Assembly (NCBI GenBank): GCA_021789455.1
Contig: JAJYJN010000001.1
Coordinates: forward strand, 1 to 49,665
DNA length: 49,665 bases
Source: a bacterium
GTDB taxonomy: Bacteria > SZUA-79 > Acidulodesulfobacterales > Acidulodesulfobacteraceae
Reading direction: 5' to 3'
Within the stretch, counting starts at the first letter, position 1, and the number at the start of each line of letters is the position of its first letter. A program made the translations under genes and the position numbers. The notes under the pieces were generated by a model that was given only the letters and a program-made list of their open reading frames with translations, ran no database searches and was not told the origin of the DNA. This document shows positions 9,319 to 18,842 of this stretch, in pieces.

Positions 9319-9873
9319 ATGTATAACGGAAATAACGAAGGAATAAAACTTCTCGGAACTACTATAATCAGCGTAAGACGCAAAGGGAAAGTCGTCGTTG
9401 CCGGCGACGGACAGGTTACGCTCGGCAACACCGTTATGAAGCATAACGCAAGAAAAGTCAGGCGGCTTTATAACGATAAAGTAATAGCAGGATTTGCGGG
9501 AGCTACCGCAGATGCATTTACGCTGTTTGAAAAAATGGAAGAAAAGCTTTCCAAATATAACGGAAGCGTTAAAAGAGCCAGCGTGGAACTCGCAAAGGAC
9601 TGGAGAACCGATAAAATATTAAGGCGGCTGGAAGCTATGATGATTGTCGTCGATAAAAGCGATTCATTTGTTCTGTCTGGAGCGGGGGACGTTATAGAGC
9701 CGGACGAAGACGCGCTTTCTATAGGGTCGGGAGCGCCTTACGCGCTGGCTTGCGCTTTAGGCTTGATTGAAAATACCGATTTAAGCGCAAAGGAGATTGC
9801 CGAATTTTCTATGAAAACTGCGGCGCGCATTTGCATATACACAAACGAAAATATAATAATAGAGGAGTTATAA
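9319..9873 (+). CDS. hslV: ATP-dependent protease HslVU, peptidase subunit
   Basis: Threonine peptidase that forms the double-hexamer core of the HslVU protease, degrading misfolded and regulatory proteins in the cytoplasm. It is a close match to E. coli HslV, with blocks such as [14 protein letters not shown] and [11 protein letters not shown]. The catalytic threonine is T14 (LGTTIISV). A 13-residue leader therefore precedes the nucleophile and must be cleaved off, whereas E. coli removes only methionine. The ATG is supported by a GGGAGA site about 9 bases upstream. hslU begins 7 bases after the stop, and xerC/D precedes. The 130-base gap upstream (9189-9318) is AT-rich, with two TTCGCCG words and a TAATTAAA/TTTAATTA inverted repeat; no heat-shock promoter is recognisable. 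Confidence 0.96.
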   Translation: MYNGNNEGIKLLGTTIISVRRKGKVVVAGDGQVTLGNTVMKHNARKVRRLYNDKVIAGFAGATADAFTLFEKMEEKLSKYNGSVKRASVELAKDWRTDKILRRLEAMMIVVDKSDSFVLSGAGDVIEPDEDALSIGSGAPYALACALGLIENTDLSAKEIAEFSMKTAARICIYTNENIIIEEL

Positions 9874-9880
9874 CATAGAC

Positions 9881-11335
9881 ATGGCAAAAAAAACACAGGC
9901 AGGTAAGGGCGGCAAAATTAACGATATTAACGGTAAAGATGAGTCTAATGCATTGTTAAAAATAGATTTTCTTACGCCTAAAGAAATAATTGAAGAGCTT
10001 AATAAATACGTAATTGGGCAGGATAAAGCAAAAAAATCCGTCGCTATAGCCTTAAGGACGCGTTTCAGAAGAAATAACGTTTCCGATGAAATAAGGGATG
10101 ATATAGTTCCTAAAAATATTTTGCTCATAGGTCCTACAGGCGTCGGTAAAACAGAAATAGCAAGGCGCATAGCCAAACTTTCCGATTCTCCTTTTATAAA
10201 AGTCGAAGCTTCTAAATTCACGGAAGTGGGATATATGGGCAGGGACGTCGAATCTATGGTCAGGGATCTTGTAGAGACCGCGTTTATAAACGAAAAAGCT
10301 AAAGAAACAGAGCAGGTTATAGATAAAGCTAAACAAAATGCAGAAGAACTTCTTCTGGATATTTTAATTCCGCGTCCCCCTCAAGCGGTTAAAAAGAACG
10401 GCGCGGTAAAAGCAGGCATAAAAGACGAATCCGATAAGGACAGCTATTATAATACAAGAGAAAAGTTCAGAAAAATGTTTTTAGAAGGAAAATTAAACGA
10501 CAGATTTGTGGAAATGGAAGTTAAGTCTTCGAATAAGTCGCCTATTCCCGTTATAGAAATATTTTCTCAATCGGGAATGGACGATATAGGGCAGGATTTT
10601 AAGGATATTTTTTCTAATATTTTTCCAAAACAGAAAAAATTAGAAAAAGTCAGGGTTTCGGAGGCTTTTGACATATTGGTACGTGAAGAAAGCGAAAGGC
10701 TGGTAGATAACGATAAAGTCATAAAGAATGCTATTCAAAGGGTTGAAAATTCAGGCTTGATATTCATAGACGAGATAGACAAGATTGCTTCGAGGGAAAA
10801 ATCATACGGTCCGGACGTTTCGAGAGAAGGCGTTCAGAGAGATTTACTGCCTATTATCGAAGGTTCGAACGTAATGACTAAATACGGCATAGTAAAAACA
10901 GACCATATTTTGTTTATCGCCGCAGGCGCTTTTCACGTTTCCAAGCCTTCCGATTTAATTCCGGAGCTTCAAGGCAGGTTTCCTATCAGAGTAGAGATGG
11001 ATTCTTTGTCTAAAAAAGAGTTTGTCCGTATATTAACGGAGCCTAAAGGCGCTTTAATTAAACAGTATATAGAACTTCTTAAAACCGAAAACGTCGTTTT
11101 AAACTTCGTTGAAGACGGCATAGAAAGAATTGCCGAAATTGCCGAAGAAGTTAATCTTAAAACGGAAAATATCGGAGCTAGAAGACTGCACACAATACTT
11201 GAAAAAATTATGGAAGACGTATCTTTTGAAGCTCCGTACGGGAAGGCAAAAAAAGTTTTGATAAATAAAGAATACATAGACGAAAGATTGAAAGAAATAA
11301 TTAAAGACGAAGATCTTTCAAGATATATTCTTTAA
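9881..11335 (+). CDS. hslU: ATP-dependent protease HslVU, ATPase subunit
   Basis: AAA+ unfoldase that feeds substrates into HslV. Walker A is GPTGVGKT (residues 84-91), Walker B is FIDEIDKIA, and the SRYIL tail that docks into and activates HslV is intact. The intermediate (I) domain lies between them and contains the GYMGRDVES segment. The 484 residues exceed the usual 440-465, partly through an N-terminal extension of about 25 polar residues rich in Lys, Gly and Asp before the conserved LTPKEI start. The ribosome site (GAGGAG) lies inside the end of hslV, implying translational coupling. Confidence 0.96.
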   Translation: MAKKTQAGKGGKINDINGKDESNALLKIDFLTPKEIIEELNKYVIGQDKAKKSVAIALRTRFRRNNVSDEIRDDIVPKNILLIGPTGVGKTEIARRIAKLSDSPFIKVEASKFTEVGYMGRDVESMVRDLVETAFINEKAKETEQVIDKAKQNAEELLLDILIPRPPQAVKKNGAVKAGIKDESDKDSYYNTREKFRKMFLEGKLNDRFVEMEVKSSNKSPIPVIEIFSQSGMDDIGQDFKDIFSNIFPKQKKLEKVRVSEAFDILVREESERLVDNDKVIKNAIQRVENSGLIFIDEIDKIASREKSYGPDVSREGVQRDLLPIIEGSNVMTKYGIVKTDHILFIAAGAFHVSKPSDLIPELQGRFPIRVEMDSLSKKEFVRILTEPKGALIKQYIELLKTENVVLNFVEDGIERIAEIAEEVNLKTENIGARRLHTILEKIMEDVSFEAPYGKAKKVLINKEYIDERLKEIIKDEDLSRYIL

Positions 11336-11375
11336 AATAAATTTAAGCAAAAATAAAAAATATAATATAAATAAA

Positions 11376-12224
11376 ATGGAAGAATATATTAAAAAAGCGA
11401 AGGTTTTGCTTGAAGCCCTGCCGTATATACAGGAGTTTGCCGGCAAAACTTTCGTGATAAAATTCGGAGGCTCGATATCCGTAGATGCCGGTTTAAAAGA
11501 AAGCTTCATTAAGGACGTTATACTTCTAAAACTTATCGGAATAAATATTATTATTATTCACGGCGGAGGAAAAGAAATCGACGTTCTTTTAAAAAAGCTT
11601 GATATAAAGGCAAATTTTTTTGACGGCTACCGCATTACGGACGAAAATACTATGGAAGTAGTCGAGATGGTATTGTCGGGAAAAATAAACAAAGACCTTG
11701 TAGCTTTAATAAATAAATTCGGCGGACGCGCCTGCGGTTTATCCGGAAAAGACGGAAATCTTATTGTAGCGGAAAAAATAAATTCGGGCAGCGTAGATTT
11801 AGGTTTCGTAGGAGAGGTTAAAAAAGTCGATAAAAAGATTTTACTAACCTTAGATCCGTCGTTTATTCCGGTCATAGCTCCCGTAAGTATGGACAAGGAG
11901 GGTAGAACCCTTAATATTAACGCCGACCTTGTAGCTTCTGCCGTCGCAGGCGAACTTGAAGCAGAAAAGCTTATATTTTTATCAGATCAGGACGGGCTTT
12001 TAGATTCTAATGGAGAACTGATTTCGTCCGTTACGACTGTTGAAATTAAAAAATTGATTAAAGATGGCGTAATTTACGGAGGAATGATACCTAAGGCAAA
12101 TTCCTGCGCCGACGCCGTAAAACATGGAGTTAAAAAAGTGCATATGATAAACGGTTCCACGCCTCACGCTATTTTGCTTGAAATATTTACTAAAAAGGGG
12201 ATAGGAACGCAAATTTATAATTAA
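11376..12224 (+). CDS. argB: Acetylglutamate kinase
   Basis: Second step of arginine synthesis: phosphorylates N-acetylglutamate. The phosphate-binding FVIKFGGS (about residues 26-33) and IIHGGGKEID (about 60-69) motifs and the RACGLSGKDGNL segment place it in the amino-acid kinase family. The 282 residues are typical. The N-terminal helix (MEEYIKKAKVLLEALPYIQ) is the type linked to hexameric, arginine-inhibited enzymes, so feedback inhibition is likely but inferred. It heads the argBDFGH run, 40 bases after hslU. argA, argC and argJ are not in the window. Confidence 0.95.
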   Translation: MEEYIKKAKVLLEALPYIQEFAGKTFVIKFGGSISVDAGLKESFIKDVILLKLIGINIIIIHGGGKEIDVLLKKLDIKANFFDGYRITDENTMEVVEMVLSGKINKDLVALINKFGGRACGLSGKDGNLIVAEKINSGSVDLGFVGEVKKVDKKILLTLDPSFIPVIAPVSMDKEGRTLNINADLVASAVAGELEAEKLIFLSDQDGLLDSNGELISSVTTVEIKKLIKDGVIYGGMIPKANSCADAVKHGVKKVHMINGSTPHAILLEIFTKKGIGTQIYN

Positions 12225-12272
12225 TATAAACAGATTTCGTCTAAGCGCATTAAAAATATAAAAGGTGAAATA

Positions 12273-13472
12273 ATGGATACTAAAGAACTAACGAAAAAAT
12301 TTATAATGAATACATACGGCAGATTCGATTTGACTTTAGTCAAAGGAGAAGACTGCTTCCTATACGACGAAAACGGAAAAAAATACTTAGATTTTGCCTC
12401 GGGAATTGCGGTAAATAATTTAGGATACGGCAATAAAGCGGTAGAAAACGCCGTTGTAAATCAGGTAAAAAAACTGATACACACGTCAAACTATTTTTAT
12501 ACCGAACCGCAGGCTAAGCTTGCAGAAAAATTATGCGTAAATTCGTTTGCGGATAAAGTTTTTTTCTGCAACAGCGGAGCGGAAAGCGTAGAAGGAGCAA
12601 TAAAATTAGCAAGAATTTATGCGGGTAAATTTTCCAAAAGAGGATATAAAGTAATAGCTATGCAAAATTCTTTTCACGGCAGAACTTTCGGCGCGCTTTC
12701 GGCTACCGGTCAAGATAAATATCATAGCGGTTTCGAGCCCCTTTTAAACGGTTTCGAGCACGTTAAATTTAACGACATAGAATCTATAGAAAAACTGATA
12801 AACGGCGAAAACGGCAAAGATTATTGCGCAGTAATATTGGAGCCTGTTCAGGGCGAAGGGGGAGTCAATATATCGGACAAAGAATATATGAAAGCATTAA
12901 GAAATTTGACGGCGCAAAACGATATATCTTTAATTTTCGACGAAGTGCAGGCGGGACTTGGAAGGACTGGGAAACTTTTTGCTTATATGAATTACGACGT
13001 CGAACCGGATATAATGACCCTTGCAAAGCCTTTGGCTGGAGGATTGCCTATTGGCGCAGTGCTTGCAAACGAAAAGACGGCTAAAGCTTTTGAACCCGGT
13101 AACCATGCTACTACTTTCGGAGGCGGACCGTTGGTAACAGCTGCTGCAAACGCTTTCTTCGACGAAATAACTAATGCGGGGTTTTTAGACGAAGTTTTAA
13201 ATACCGGAGTGTACGTCAAAGAAGCGCTTGACGGTTTAAAATCAAAATTTTCCGGTTTGATTAAAGAGGTAAGGTCTATAGGTTTAATAAGCGCGATAGA
13301 GTTTTATTCCATCAAATCTAAAGATATAGCAGTGAAATTAATAGACGAAGGTTTTTTGACTACTACTGTCCAGGATACGGTGCTAAGACTTACTCCACCG
13401 TTGATTATCAAAAAAAACCACATAAATCTATTAATGGATGCCATAGTTAAAATTCTTGAGGGTTATAAATAA
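12273..13472 (+). CDS. argD: Acetylornithine aminotransferase
   Basis: PLP-dependent class III aminotransferase converting N-acetylglutamate semialdehyde to N-acetylornithine. In many bacteria the same enzyme also serves the succinyl-diaminopimelate step. Visible residues include the cofactor aspartate D223 (FDEVQAGLGRTG) and the Schiff-base lysine K252 (LAKPLAGGLPIG). The 399 residues match the family. An AAAGGTG ribosome site precedes the ATG. It follows argB by 48 bases and precedes argF by 48 bases. Confidence 0.95.
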   Translation: MDTKELTKKFIMNTYGRFDLTLVKGEDCFLYDENGKKYLDFASGIAVNNLGYGNKAVENAVVNQVKKLIHTSNYFYTEPQAKLAEKLCVNSFADKVFFCNSGAESVEGAIKLARIYAGKFSKRGYKVIAMQNSFHGRTFGALSATGQDKYHSGFEPLLNGFEHVKFNDIESIEKLINGENGKDYCAVILEPVQGEGGVNISDKEYMKALRNLTAQNDISLIFDEVQAGLGRTGKLFAYMNYDVEPDIMTLAKPLAGGLPIGAVLANEKTAKAFEPGNHATTFGGGPLVTAAANAFFDEITNAGFLDEVLNTGVYVKEALDGLKSKFSGLIKEVRSIGLISAIEFYSIKSKDIAVKLIDEGFLTTTVQDTVLRLTPPLIIKKNHINLLMDAIVKILEGYK

Positions 13473-13520
13473 TAAAAAAAGAATGAGGGCGCTCTTAAAG
13501 GCGGACGGTTAATTAAAATT

Positions 13521-14477
13521 ATGAAATCGGCAAAAAATTTTTTATCTGTATATGATTTTTCCAAGGACGAAATATGCGATGTTCTTTTAATGGCTGAAGT
13601 TTTAAAAACGGAAAGAGGCAAAAAAAATTCATGCCTCGAAGGCAGAAAAATTGGAATGATATTCGAGAAGTCTTCTACGAGGACTAGAGTATCTTTTGAG
13701 GTCGGCATAGTCGAGCTTTGCGGGCATCCTATTTTTATGTCGTCAAGAGATCTTCAGCTGGGGCGGGGAGAACCGGTTAAAGATACCGCAAGGGTGTTAA
13801 GCAGATATTTAGACGGCATAGTAATAAGGACGTTCGAACAGGAAAGAATAGAAACTTTTGCGAAATATTTCGAGAAACCGGTAATAAACGGACTTACCGA
13901 TTTGTATCATCCGGCGCAGATATTAACCGATATATTTACCGTTTACGAAATAAAAAAAAGAAATTTAAAAATAGAAGGCAGTTCTGTATTCGACGTAGAA
14001 AGTATTATAAAAAACTTGAAAATAGTTTATTTCGGCGATGCGAACAATATGGCAAATTCATGGGTCAGTCTTCAGGCCATGCTCGGCTTCGAACTTGTTT
14101 TAGCTATGCCGGAAGGATTTGAAATAAATTCGGAAGTCAAAAAAGAATCCGAAAAAAAGGGCGGCAAATTTACCGTTATAAACGATAAAATATATGCGGC
14201 AAAAAATGCCGACGTTATTACTACCGATGTTTTTATAAGTATGGGACAGGACGAAGAAAAAGAAAAAATAGATAAATTAAAGCCTTTTATAATAGACGAT
14301 AACGTAGTAAAAAATGCAAAAAAAGACGTTGTTTTTTTGCACTGCCTACCCGTTCATAGAAACGAAGAAGTTACCGAAGAGGTGTTTGAAAAGTTTGCGC
14401 CTATCGTCTTCGAGGAAGCGGAAAACAGGTTGCATGTTCAGAAAGCTATTATGGAAAAAATTTTCGTAGGAGGATAA
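13521..14477 (+). CDS. argF: Ornithine carbamoyltransferase
   Basis: Anabolic enzyme making citrulline from ornithine and carbamoyl phosphate. The carbamoyl-phosphate loop SSTRTR (about residues 51-56), the HPAQ motif, and HCLPVHRNEEV near the C-terminus (HCLP cysteine loop for ornithine) are intact. At 318 residues it is slightly long: about 15 extra residues sit before the second-domain GDANNMANSW motif. Its position between argD and argG supports biosynthetic rather than arginine-deiminase use. Confidence 0.95.
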   Translation: MKSAKNFLSVYDFSKDEICDVLLMAEVLKTERGKKNSCLEGRKIGMIFEKSSTRTRVSFEVGIVELCGHPIFMSSRDLQLGRGEPVKDTARVLSRYLDGIVIRTFEQERIETFAKYFEKPVINGLTDLYHPAQILTDIFTVYEIKKRNLKIEGSSVFDVESIIKNLKIVYFGDANNMANSWVSLQAMLGFELVLAMPEGFEINSEVKKESEKKGGKFTVINDKIYAAKNADVITTDVFISMGQDEEKEKIDKLKPFIIDDNVVKNAKKDVVFLHCLPVHRNEEVTEEVFEKFAPIVFEEAENRLHVQKAIMEKIFVGG

Positions 14478-14486
14478 TATTTTATT

Positions 14487-15713
14487 ATGGCTCAGTTAAA
14501 AAAGAAAAGCAAAAGTGCAATCAAAAACAACGGTAAAGACAAAATAGTCCTTGCTTATTCTGGAGGTCTGGATACTTCCGTAATTTTAAAATGGCTGATA
14601 AATACTTATAAAGCAGAGGTTATTGCTTATTGCTGCGACGTAGGACAGAAAGAAGACCTTGCGGCGGTTAAAGAAAAAGCTTTAAAAACCGGAGCTTCGG
14701 AAGCTATAGTCGAAGACATGAAAGAAGAATTTGCCGAAAATTATATATTTCCTATGCTCAGGGGAAACGCTCTTTACGAAGGCGCTTATTTGCTCGGTAC
14801 GTCTATCGCAAGACCTTTGATAGCAAAAAGGCAGATAGAAATTGCTGCTCAAAAAGGCGCTAAGTACGTCGCTCACGGCGCTACAGGCAAAGGCAACGAT
14901 CAGGTAAGGTTCGAACTTGCATATGCCGCCGTTAATCCGGAAATAAAAGTTATAGCGCCATGGAGAGAGTGGGATATAGTTTCCAGGGCAGAACTTATTA
15001 AATACGCTAAGAATAACGGTATTTCCGTTCCTGTAACCAAGTCGAAACCTTATTCCAGCGATAAAAATCTATTTCATATAAGTTACGAAGGGGGAATTTT
15101 AGAAGACTTAGAAAACGCTCCCGAAGAATCTATGTTTGAAATAACGGTATCTCCCGAAAAAGCTTCTATCAAGCCCGAAAAAATAGAAATTGAATATAAA
15201 AACGGGAATCCGATAGCTTTAAATAAAAAGAAGATGAATCCTTTCAATATCGTCGATGCGCTGAATTTAATAGCCGGCAGAAACGCTATAGGCAGGGCGG
15301 ATATTGTAGAAACGAGAATTACGGGAATGAAATCAAGGGGCGTTTACGAAACTCCTGCCGGAACTGTTTTAAGTTTTGCGCACAGGATTATGGAATCTAT
15401 TACTTTGACCGGAGAGGAAATAGAACTCAAGAACAGCCTTGTCCCGCAATATTCAAAGCTGATATACGAAGGCAACTGGTTCAGCCCCGAATTAAAAGCC
15501 GTTCAATCGCTTATCGATTCTACTCAAACCTCGGTTAACGGGACAATAGGCTTAGAACTATATAAGGGAAACATTAAAGTTTTATATAGAAAATCAAAAA
15601 ACAGCCTTTATTCCCAAAATATCGTTACCTTCGAGGACGATAAAGGCTCTTATTCCCAGAACGACGCAACCGGCTTCATCCACTTAAAATCTTTGCGCTA
15701 TAAATTAATGTAG
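14487..15713 (+). CDS. argG: Argininosuccinate synthase
   Basis: ATP-dependent ligation of citrulline and aspartate to argininosuccinate. The PP-loop AYSGGLDTSVIL starts near residue 24, and the conserved GATGKGNDQVRFE segment follows. The 408 residues are normal for type I bacterial enzymes. A Lys-rich N-terminal extension of about 18 residues precedes the PP-loop strand. It starts 9 bases after argF, and its stop codon overlaps the left arm of a hairpin (15712-15736) lying before argH. Confidence 0.96.
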   Translation: MAQLKKKSKSAIKNNGKDKIVLAYSGGLDTSVILKWLINTYKAEVIAYCCDVGQKEDLAAVKEKALKTGASEAIVEDMKEEFAENYIFPMLRGNALYEGAYLLGTSIARPLIAKRQIEIAAQKGAKYVAHGATGKGNDQVRFELAYAAVNPEIKVIAPWREWDIVSRAELIKYAKNNGISVPVTKSKPYSSDKNLFHISYEGGILEDLENAPEESMFEITVSPEKASIKPEKIEIEYKNGNPIALNKKKMNPFNIVDALNLIAGRNAIGRADIVETRITGMKSRGVYETPAGTVLSFAHRIMESITLTGEEIELKNSLVPQYSKLIYEGNWFSPELKAVQSLIDSTQTSVNGTIGLELYKGNIKVLYRKSKNSLYSQNIVTFEDDKGSYSQNDATGFIHLKSLRYKLM

Positions 15714-15736
15714 TACTGGAATTCAATTCCGGTACT
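15712..15736 (+). repeat. Palindromic hairpin between argG and argH
   Basis: AGTACTGGAATT and AATTCCGGTACT form 12-base arms around a single C, with one G·T pair. The arms begin in the argG stop codon and end 8 bases before argH. In mRNA this would be a strong hairpin. Read on the other strand it shares the 11-base core GAATTGAATTC with the tandem palindromes near 39 kb. It may be an intercistronic stability element or a single copy of a dispersed REP-like family. Confidence 0.7.
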
Positions 15737-15744
15737 GCCACAAA

Positions 15745-17196
15745 ATGGAAATGAAAAATAAAAATAAAACCGAAAAAACCGGTCTCCTTAAACATAATAA
15801 CTTCGTAAGGGGGCGTTTTATAGAGGATATATCGGAAATTACCGCTGATTTCACGGCATCGCTGGATATAGATAAAAAGCTTGCCGATTTTGACATAGAC
15901 GGCAGTATCGCTCATTTGTACGCGCTGAAAAAAGCCGGCATAGTTACCGAAAAAGAAAAAAAAGATATAGAAAAAGCTCTTTTAAGAATTAAAAGGGAAA
16001 TTAAAAGCGGCGAATTAACCCTTAATAAAAAATATGAAGATATTCATATGAATATAGAAAGGAGGCTTATTGAGCTGCTGCCTTCTTCAGGACCGAAACT
16101 GCATACCGGAAGGTCAAGAAACGATCAGGTATCTGTCGATTTCAGGCTTTACGTAAAAAATGAAATTAAGAAAATCGCGGAGGCGTTAATAGCTTTAAGA
16201 GAAGAACTTGTTTCTTCCGCCGCTTCAAATATAGAAACCGTAATTCCAGGTTATACCCACTTTCAGCATGCACAGCCGGTATCGCTGGCGCATCATTTGT
16301 CCGCTTACTACGAAATGTTTACGAGAGATTTTAAAAAATTAACTTCGGCTTACGAAACCGCCGACGTTTTAACTTTAGGAAGCGGCGCGCTTGCAGGCGT
16401 CGATTTTGATATCGACAGGTCTCTCGAAGCGGAAATTTTAGGATTCGGAAAAGTTTCCAGAAACAGTATGGACGGGGTTTCCGACAGGGATTTCGCGATA
16501 GAATTTAATTTTTCCCTTTCTATGATAGCTATGCATCTTTCCAGATTTTGCGAAGAACTTATCATATGGAACAGTTTTGAATTCGGTTTTATAAAATTAA
16601 AAGACGAATTTACGACCGGTTCAAGCATTATGCCGCAGAAAAAAAATCCGGACGTTCTCGAATTGATCAGGGGTAAAACAGGAGGAGTAATATCCAATCT
16701 TATTTCGCTTTTCATTATGATGAAATCTTTACCTCTTGCTTACAACAGGGATATGCAGGAAGACAAAAAACCGGTAATGGAAAGCGCTTTGACGGTTTTC
16801 GATTCGCTTTCGATATTTAAAGAAATAATAAAAACCGTGGAATTTAATAAAGACGTTATGTCGAAAGGGCTTAAAAACGATACTATTTATGCCACCGATA
16901 TGGCGACGTATTTCGTTAAAAAAGGCTTGCCTTTCAGAAAATCGCACGAAGCTGTCGGCAAAATAGTGAATTACGCGGAAAATAAAGGCAAAAAACTTTC
17001 CGAGTTATCTCTGAAAGAATATAAAAATATTATAGATATTGCAGATAAAGATATATTTAACGTTTTTAATCCCGAAACATCGGTAAATTCTAAAAAAACG
17101 ATTGGTGGAACCGCATTTAAACAAATAAAAAATATTTTAAAAGATTATGAAAAAGAGATCAAAAACGATAAGCTATTTTTATTTTCTCTTAAATAA
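15745..17196 (+). CDS. argH: Argininosuccinate lyase
   Basis: Final step of arginine synthesis, splitting argininosuccinate to arginine and fumarate. It belongs to the fumarase/aspartase superfamily. The signature GSSIMPQKKNPD (about residues 292-303) carries the catalytic serine loop; TGRSRNDQV and GYTHFQHAQP complete the three conserved regions. The 483 residues exceed the usual 460 mainly through a charged N-terminus before the conserved GRFIEDIS block. The lipoprotein gene overlaps its 3' end by 50 bases in another frame. Confidence 0.96.
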   Translation: MEMKNKNKTEKTGLLKHNNFVRGRFIEDISEITADFTASLDIDKKLADFDIDGSIAHLYALKKAGIVTEKEKKDIEKALLRIKREIKSGELTLNKKYEDIHMNIERRLIELLPSSGPKLHTGRSRNDQVSVDFRLYVKNEIKKIAEALIALREELVSSAASNIETVIPGYTHFQHAQPVSLAHHLSAYYEMFTRDFKKLTSAYETADVLTLGSGALAGVDFDIDRSLEAEILGFGKVSRNSMDGVSDRDFAIEFNFSLSMIAMHLSRFCEELIIWNSFEFGFIKLKDEFTTGSSIMPQKKNPDVLELIRGKTGGVISNLISLFIMMKSLPLAYNRDMQEDKKPVMESALTVFDSLSIFKEIIKTVEFNKDVMSKGLKNDTIYATDMATYFVKKGLPFRKSHEAVGKIVNYAENKGKKLSELSLKEYKNIIDIADKDIFNVFNPETSVNSKKTIGGTAFKQIKNILKDYEKEIKNDKLFLFSLK

Positions 17197-17656
17197 AAAA
17201 AGAAATTTTGTTTTTTCAATACTTTATGTTTTATTGGCCGCAATATCTTTTTTATTATTGCCTGGATGCGCTAAAACGGGCTATCCCCAGCCTCCTAAAA
17301 TCGTTCCGCCGCATTCTCCGGTTATATTGAAAGCCGAAAAAAATAAAAAAACAGTTCGCATAGTTTATCGCTATGTTTACGATTTAGATAAAATTAAAGG
17401 TTTTTTAATTTATCGCAGTTATTATAAAAATAAAAAAAACGCGGTTAAGTTGCAGTGTAATTCATCAAAACCTTTTGCTTTTCAAAATTTAAATTTTAAA
17501 AAAAGATTTAGCTTGCAAAATAATAAATTTTTTTATAATGTAAATAGTAAAGTTTTAAGAAACGGCTATTATGTTTTCTGCATAAAAAGCGTGGGTAATT
17601 TCAATATTAAATCGGATTTTTCTAATTATAAAATCATATTTATTAAAATTAATTAA
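17147..17656 (+). CDS. Small lipoprotein (argH-lysA cluster type)
   Basis: Predicted lipoprotein of unknown function. A basic N-region of about 20 residues, a hydrophobic stretch and the lipobox LLPGC (modified Cys near residue 41) are followed by a proline-rich KTGYPQPPKIVPP segment. This recalls the short CGxKGPPxPP lipoproteins (LptM/YifL-like) that sit beside arg or lysA/dap genes in other proteobacteria. The rest looks like one fibronectin-III-like beta domain rich in Lys, Asn, Tyr and Phe. No other in-frame Met exists before the lipobox, so the start inside argH is likely real. It is AT-richer than its neighbours. A role in envelope assembly is an inference only. Confidence 0.72.
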   Translation: MKKRSKTISYFYFLLNKKRNFVFSILYVLLAAISFLLLPGCAKTGYPQPPKIVPPHSPVILKAEKNKKTVRIVYRYVYDLDKIKGFLIYRSYYKNKKNAVKLQCNSSKPFAFQNLNFKKRFSLQNNKFFYNVNSKVLRNGYYVFCIKSVGNFNIKSDFSNYKIIFIKIN

Positions 17657-17698
17657 TATGTTATTATAAAAAATAAATTTTATTCGAGGTAAGATGCT

Positions 17699-18838
17699 AT
17701 GACCATGCAAATTAAGAAAGATAAACTTAATAAGGCCTTTTTTTTATTAAGCATAATTATTATAGTAATTCTTGCATTTCTGCTTTTACAGAAGAGGTTT
17801 GGCCTTTATTTTAAAAAGGCTCCGTTTTCGCTAAAGCTGGTAAGGGTTATCGGAGCGGGATATCGCCTTAAAGGTCCGGCCGGCGTTGCATTCGGCAAAA
17901 GAAATAATATTTACGTCGTCGATTCGGGTAATTCAAGGATTTTGAAGTTTAACATTAGAGGTCGTTATATTAGGCAGTGGGGAATAGAAGGTAAAACTAC
18001 CGGCGAGTTTATGATTCCGCTTTTTGCGGCTGCACATGGCAATCCTGAAAGAGTTTACGTAGTAGATTCCGGCAATTCAAGAATACAGGTTTTTAAACCT
18101 AACGGATATTTCGTATCTGAATTCGGCATATCTAAAAATCAAAAAAGAATGCTTATACAGCCTACCTGCGTCGCATTTTCCGACGGCAAAATATATGTCG
18201 CAAACTCCGGAGCCGACGATATTGCGGTTTATTCAAAAAACGGCAATTTTTATGAAAGCATAGGGAATTCTTTAATTAAAAGCAATGAAGGAAACGCTCT
18301 TTCGGCAAAAATAAACGGAAGCCAAAAAAGCGGAAGCGAAAGTACAGAGAAAAAAAGTAAAAAAGGCAAAAAAAATAAAAAAAATTCAAATTCTTCAAAT
18401 ATTTCAGGCAAAAGCGCAGTTAAAAACTTAACTGTTGCGTTTAAACTTAAAAAACCCGTAAGCATTACCTTTTCTAAAAAATATATTTACGTTTCCGATT
18501 ACGGTCTTTCAAAGATACTTGTTTTTAACAGGCAGTTCGATTATATAGGCGCCATAGGAATAAAAGGACAGTCGGGGCATAGGCTTTATCATCCGGTCGG
18601 CATAGTTTATAAACACGGTTACCTTTACGTCGCTAATTACGGCAGAAGCATTTTAACCGTATTTAAATTAGCCGACGGTTATAACGTTATAAAAGCCTAC
18701 AATTTTGGAACTCCCGGGATCGGCAAAAATAATTTTAATCATGAATCTAATATATCTATGTCTTTAAGCGGAAAATACATTGCTATTGCCGACACTAACA
18801 ACAACAGGGTATTGATATACCGTATAATCGGCAGTTGA
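17699..18838 (+). CDS. Membrane-anchored NHL-repeat beta-propeller protein
   Basis: Extracytoplasmic protein with one N-terminal membrane helix (about residues 13-33), probably an uncleaved anchor, and a six-bladed-type NHL propeller. Repeats are marked by recurring phrases such as YVVDSGNSRI (twice), YVANSGADDI, YVSDYGLSKI and YVANYGRS. A low-complexity insert rich in Lys, Ser and Asn (about residues 195-245) splits the propeller between blades. A GAGGT site 8 bases upstream supports this ATG over the second Met. Such propellers usually bind proteins or ligands; no catalytic residues are seen. It lies between the lipoprotein and the flavoprotein gene. Confidence 0.8.
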   Translation: MTMQIKKDKLNKAFFLLSIIIIVILAFLLLQKRFGLYFKKAPFSLKLVRVIGAGYRLKGPAGVAFGKRNNIYVVDSGNSRILKFNIRGRYIRQWGIEGKTTGEFMIPLFAAAHGNPERVYVVDSGNSRIQVFKPNGYFVSEFGISKNQKRMLIQPTCVAFSDGKIYVANSGADDIAVYSKNGNFYESIGNSLIKSNEGNALSAKINGSQKSGSESTEKKSKKGKKNKKNSNSSNISGKSAVKNLTVAFKLKKPVSITFSKKYIYVSDYGLSKILVFNRQFDYIGAIGIKGQSGHRLYHPVGIVYKHGYLYVANYGRSILTVFKLADGYNVIKAYNFGTPGIGKNNFNHESNISMSLSGKYIAIADTNNNRVLIYRIIGS

Positions 18839-18842
18839 TTAA

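Noticed and set aside
9868..10336. Two overlapping minus-strand frames opposite hslU
   Set aside because: They oppose the conserved Walker A region of hslU and show no protein-like motif or ribosome site.
16350..16715. 121-residue minus-strand frame opposite argH
   Set aside because: It mirrors the conserved lyase signature region and has no independent support.
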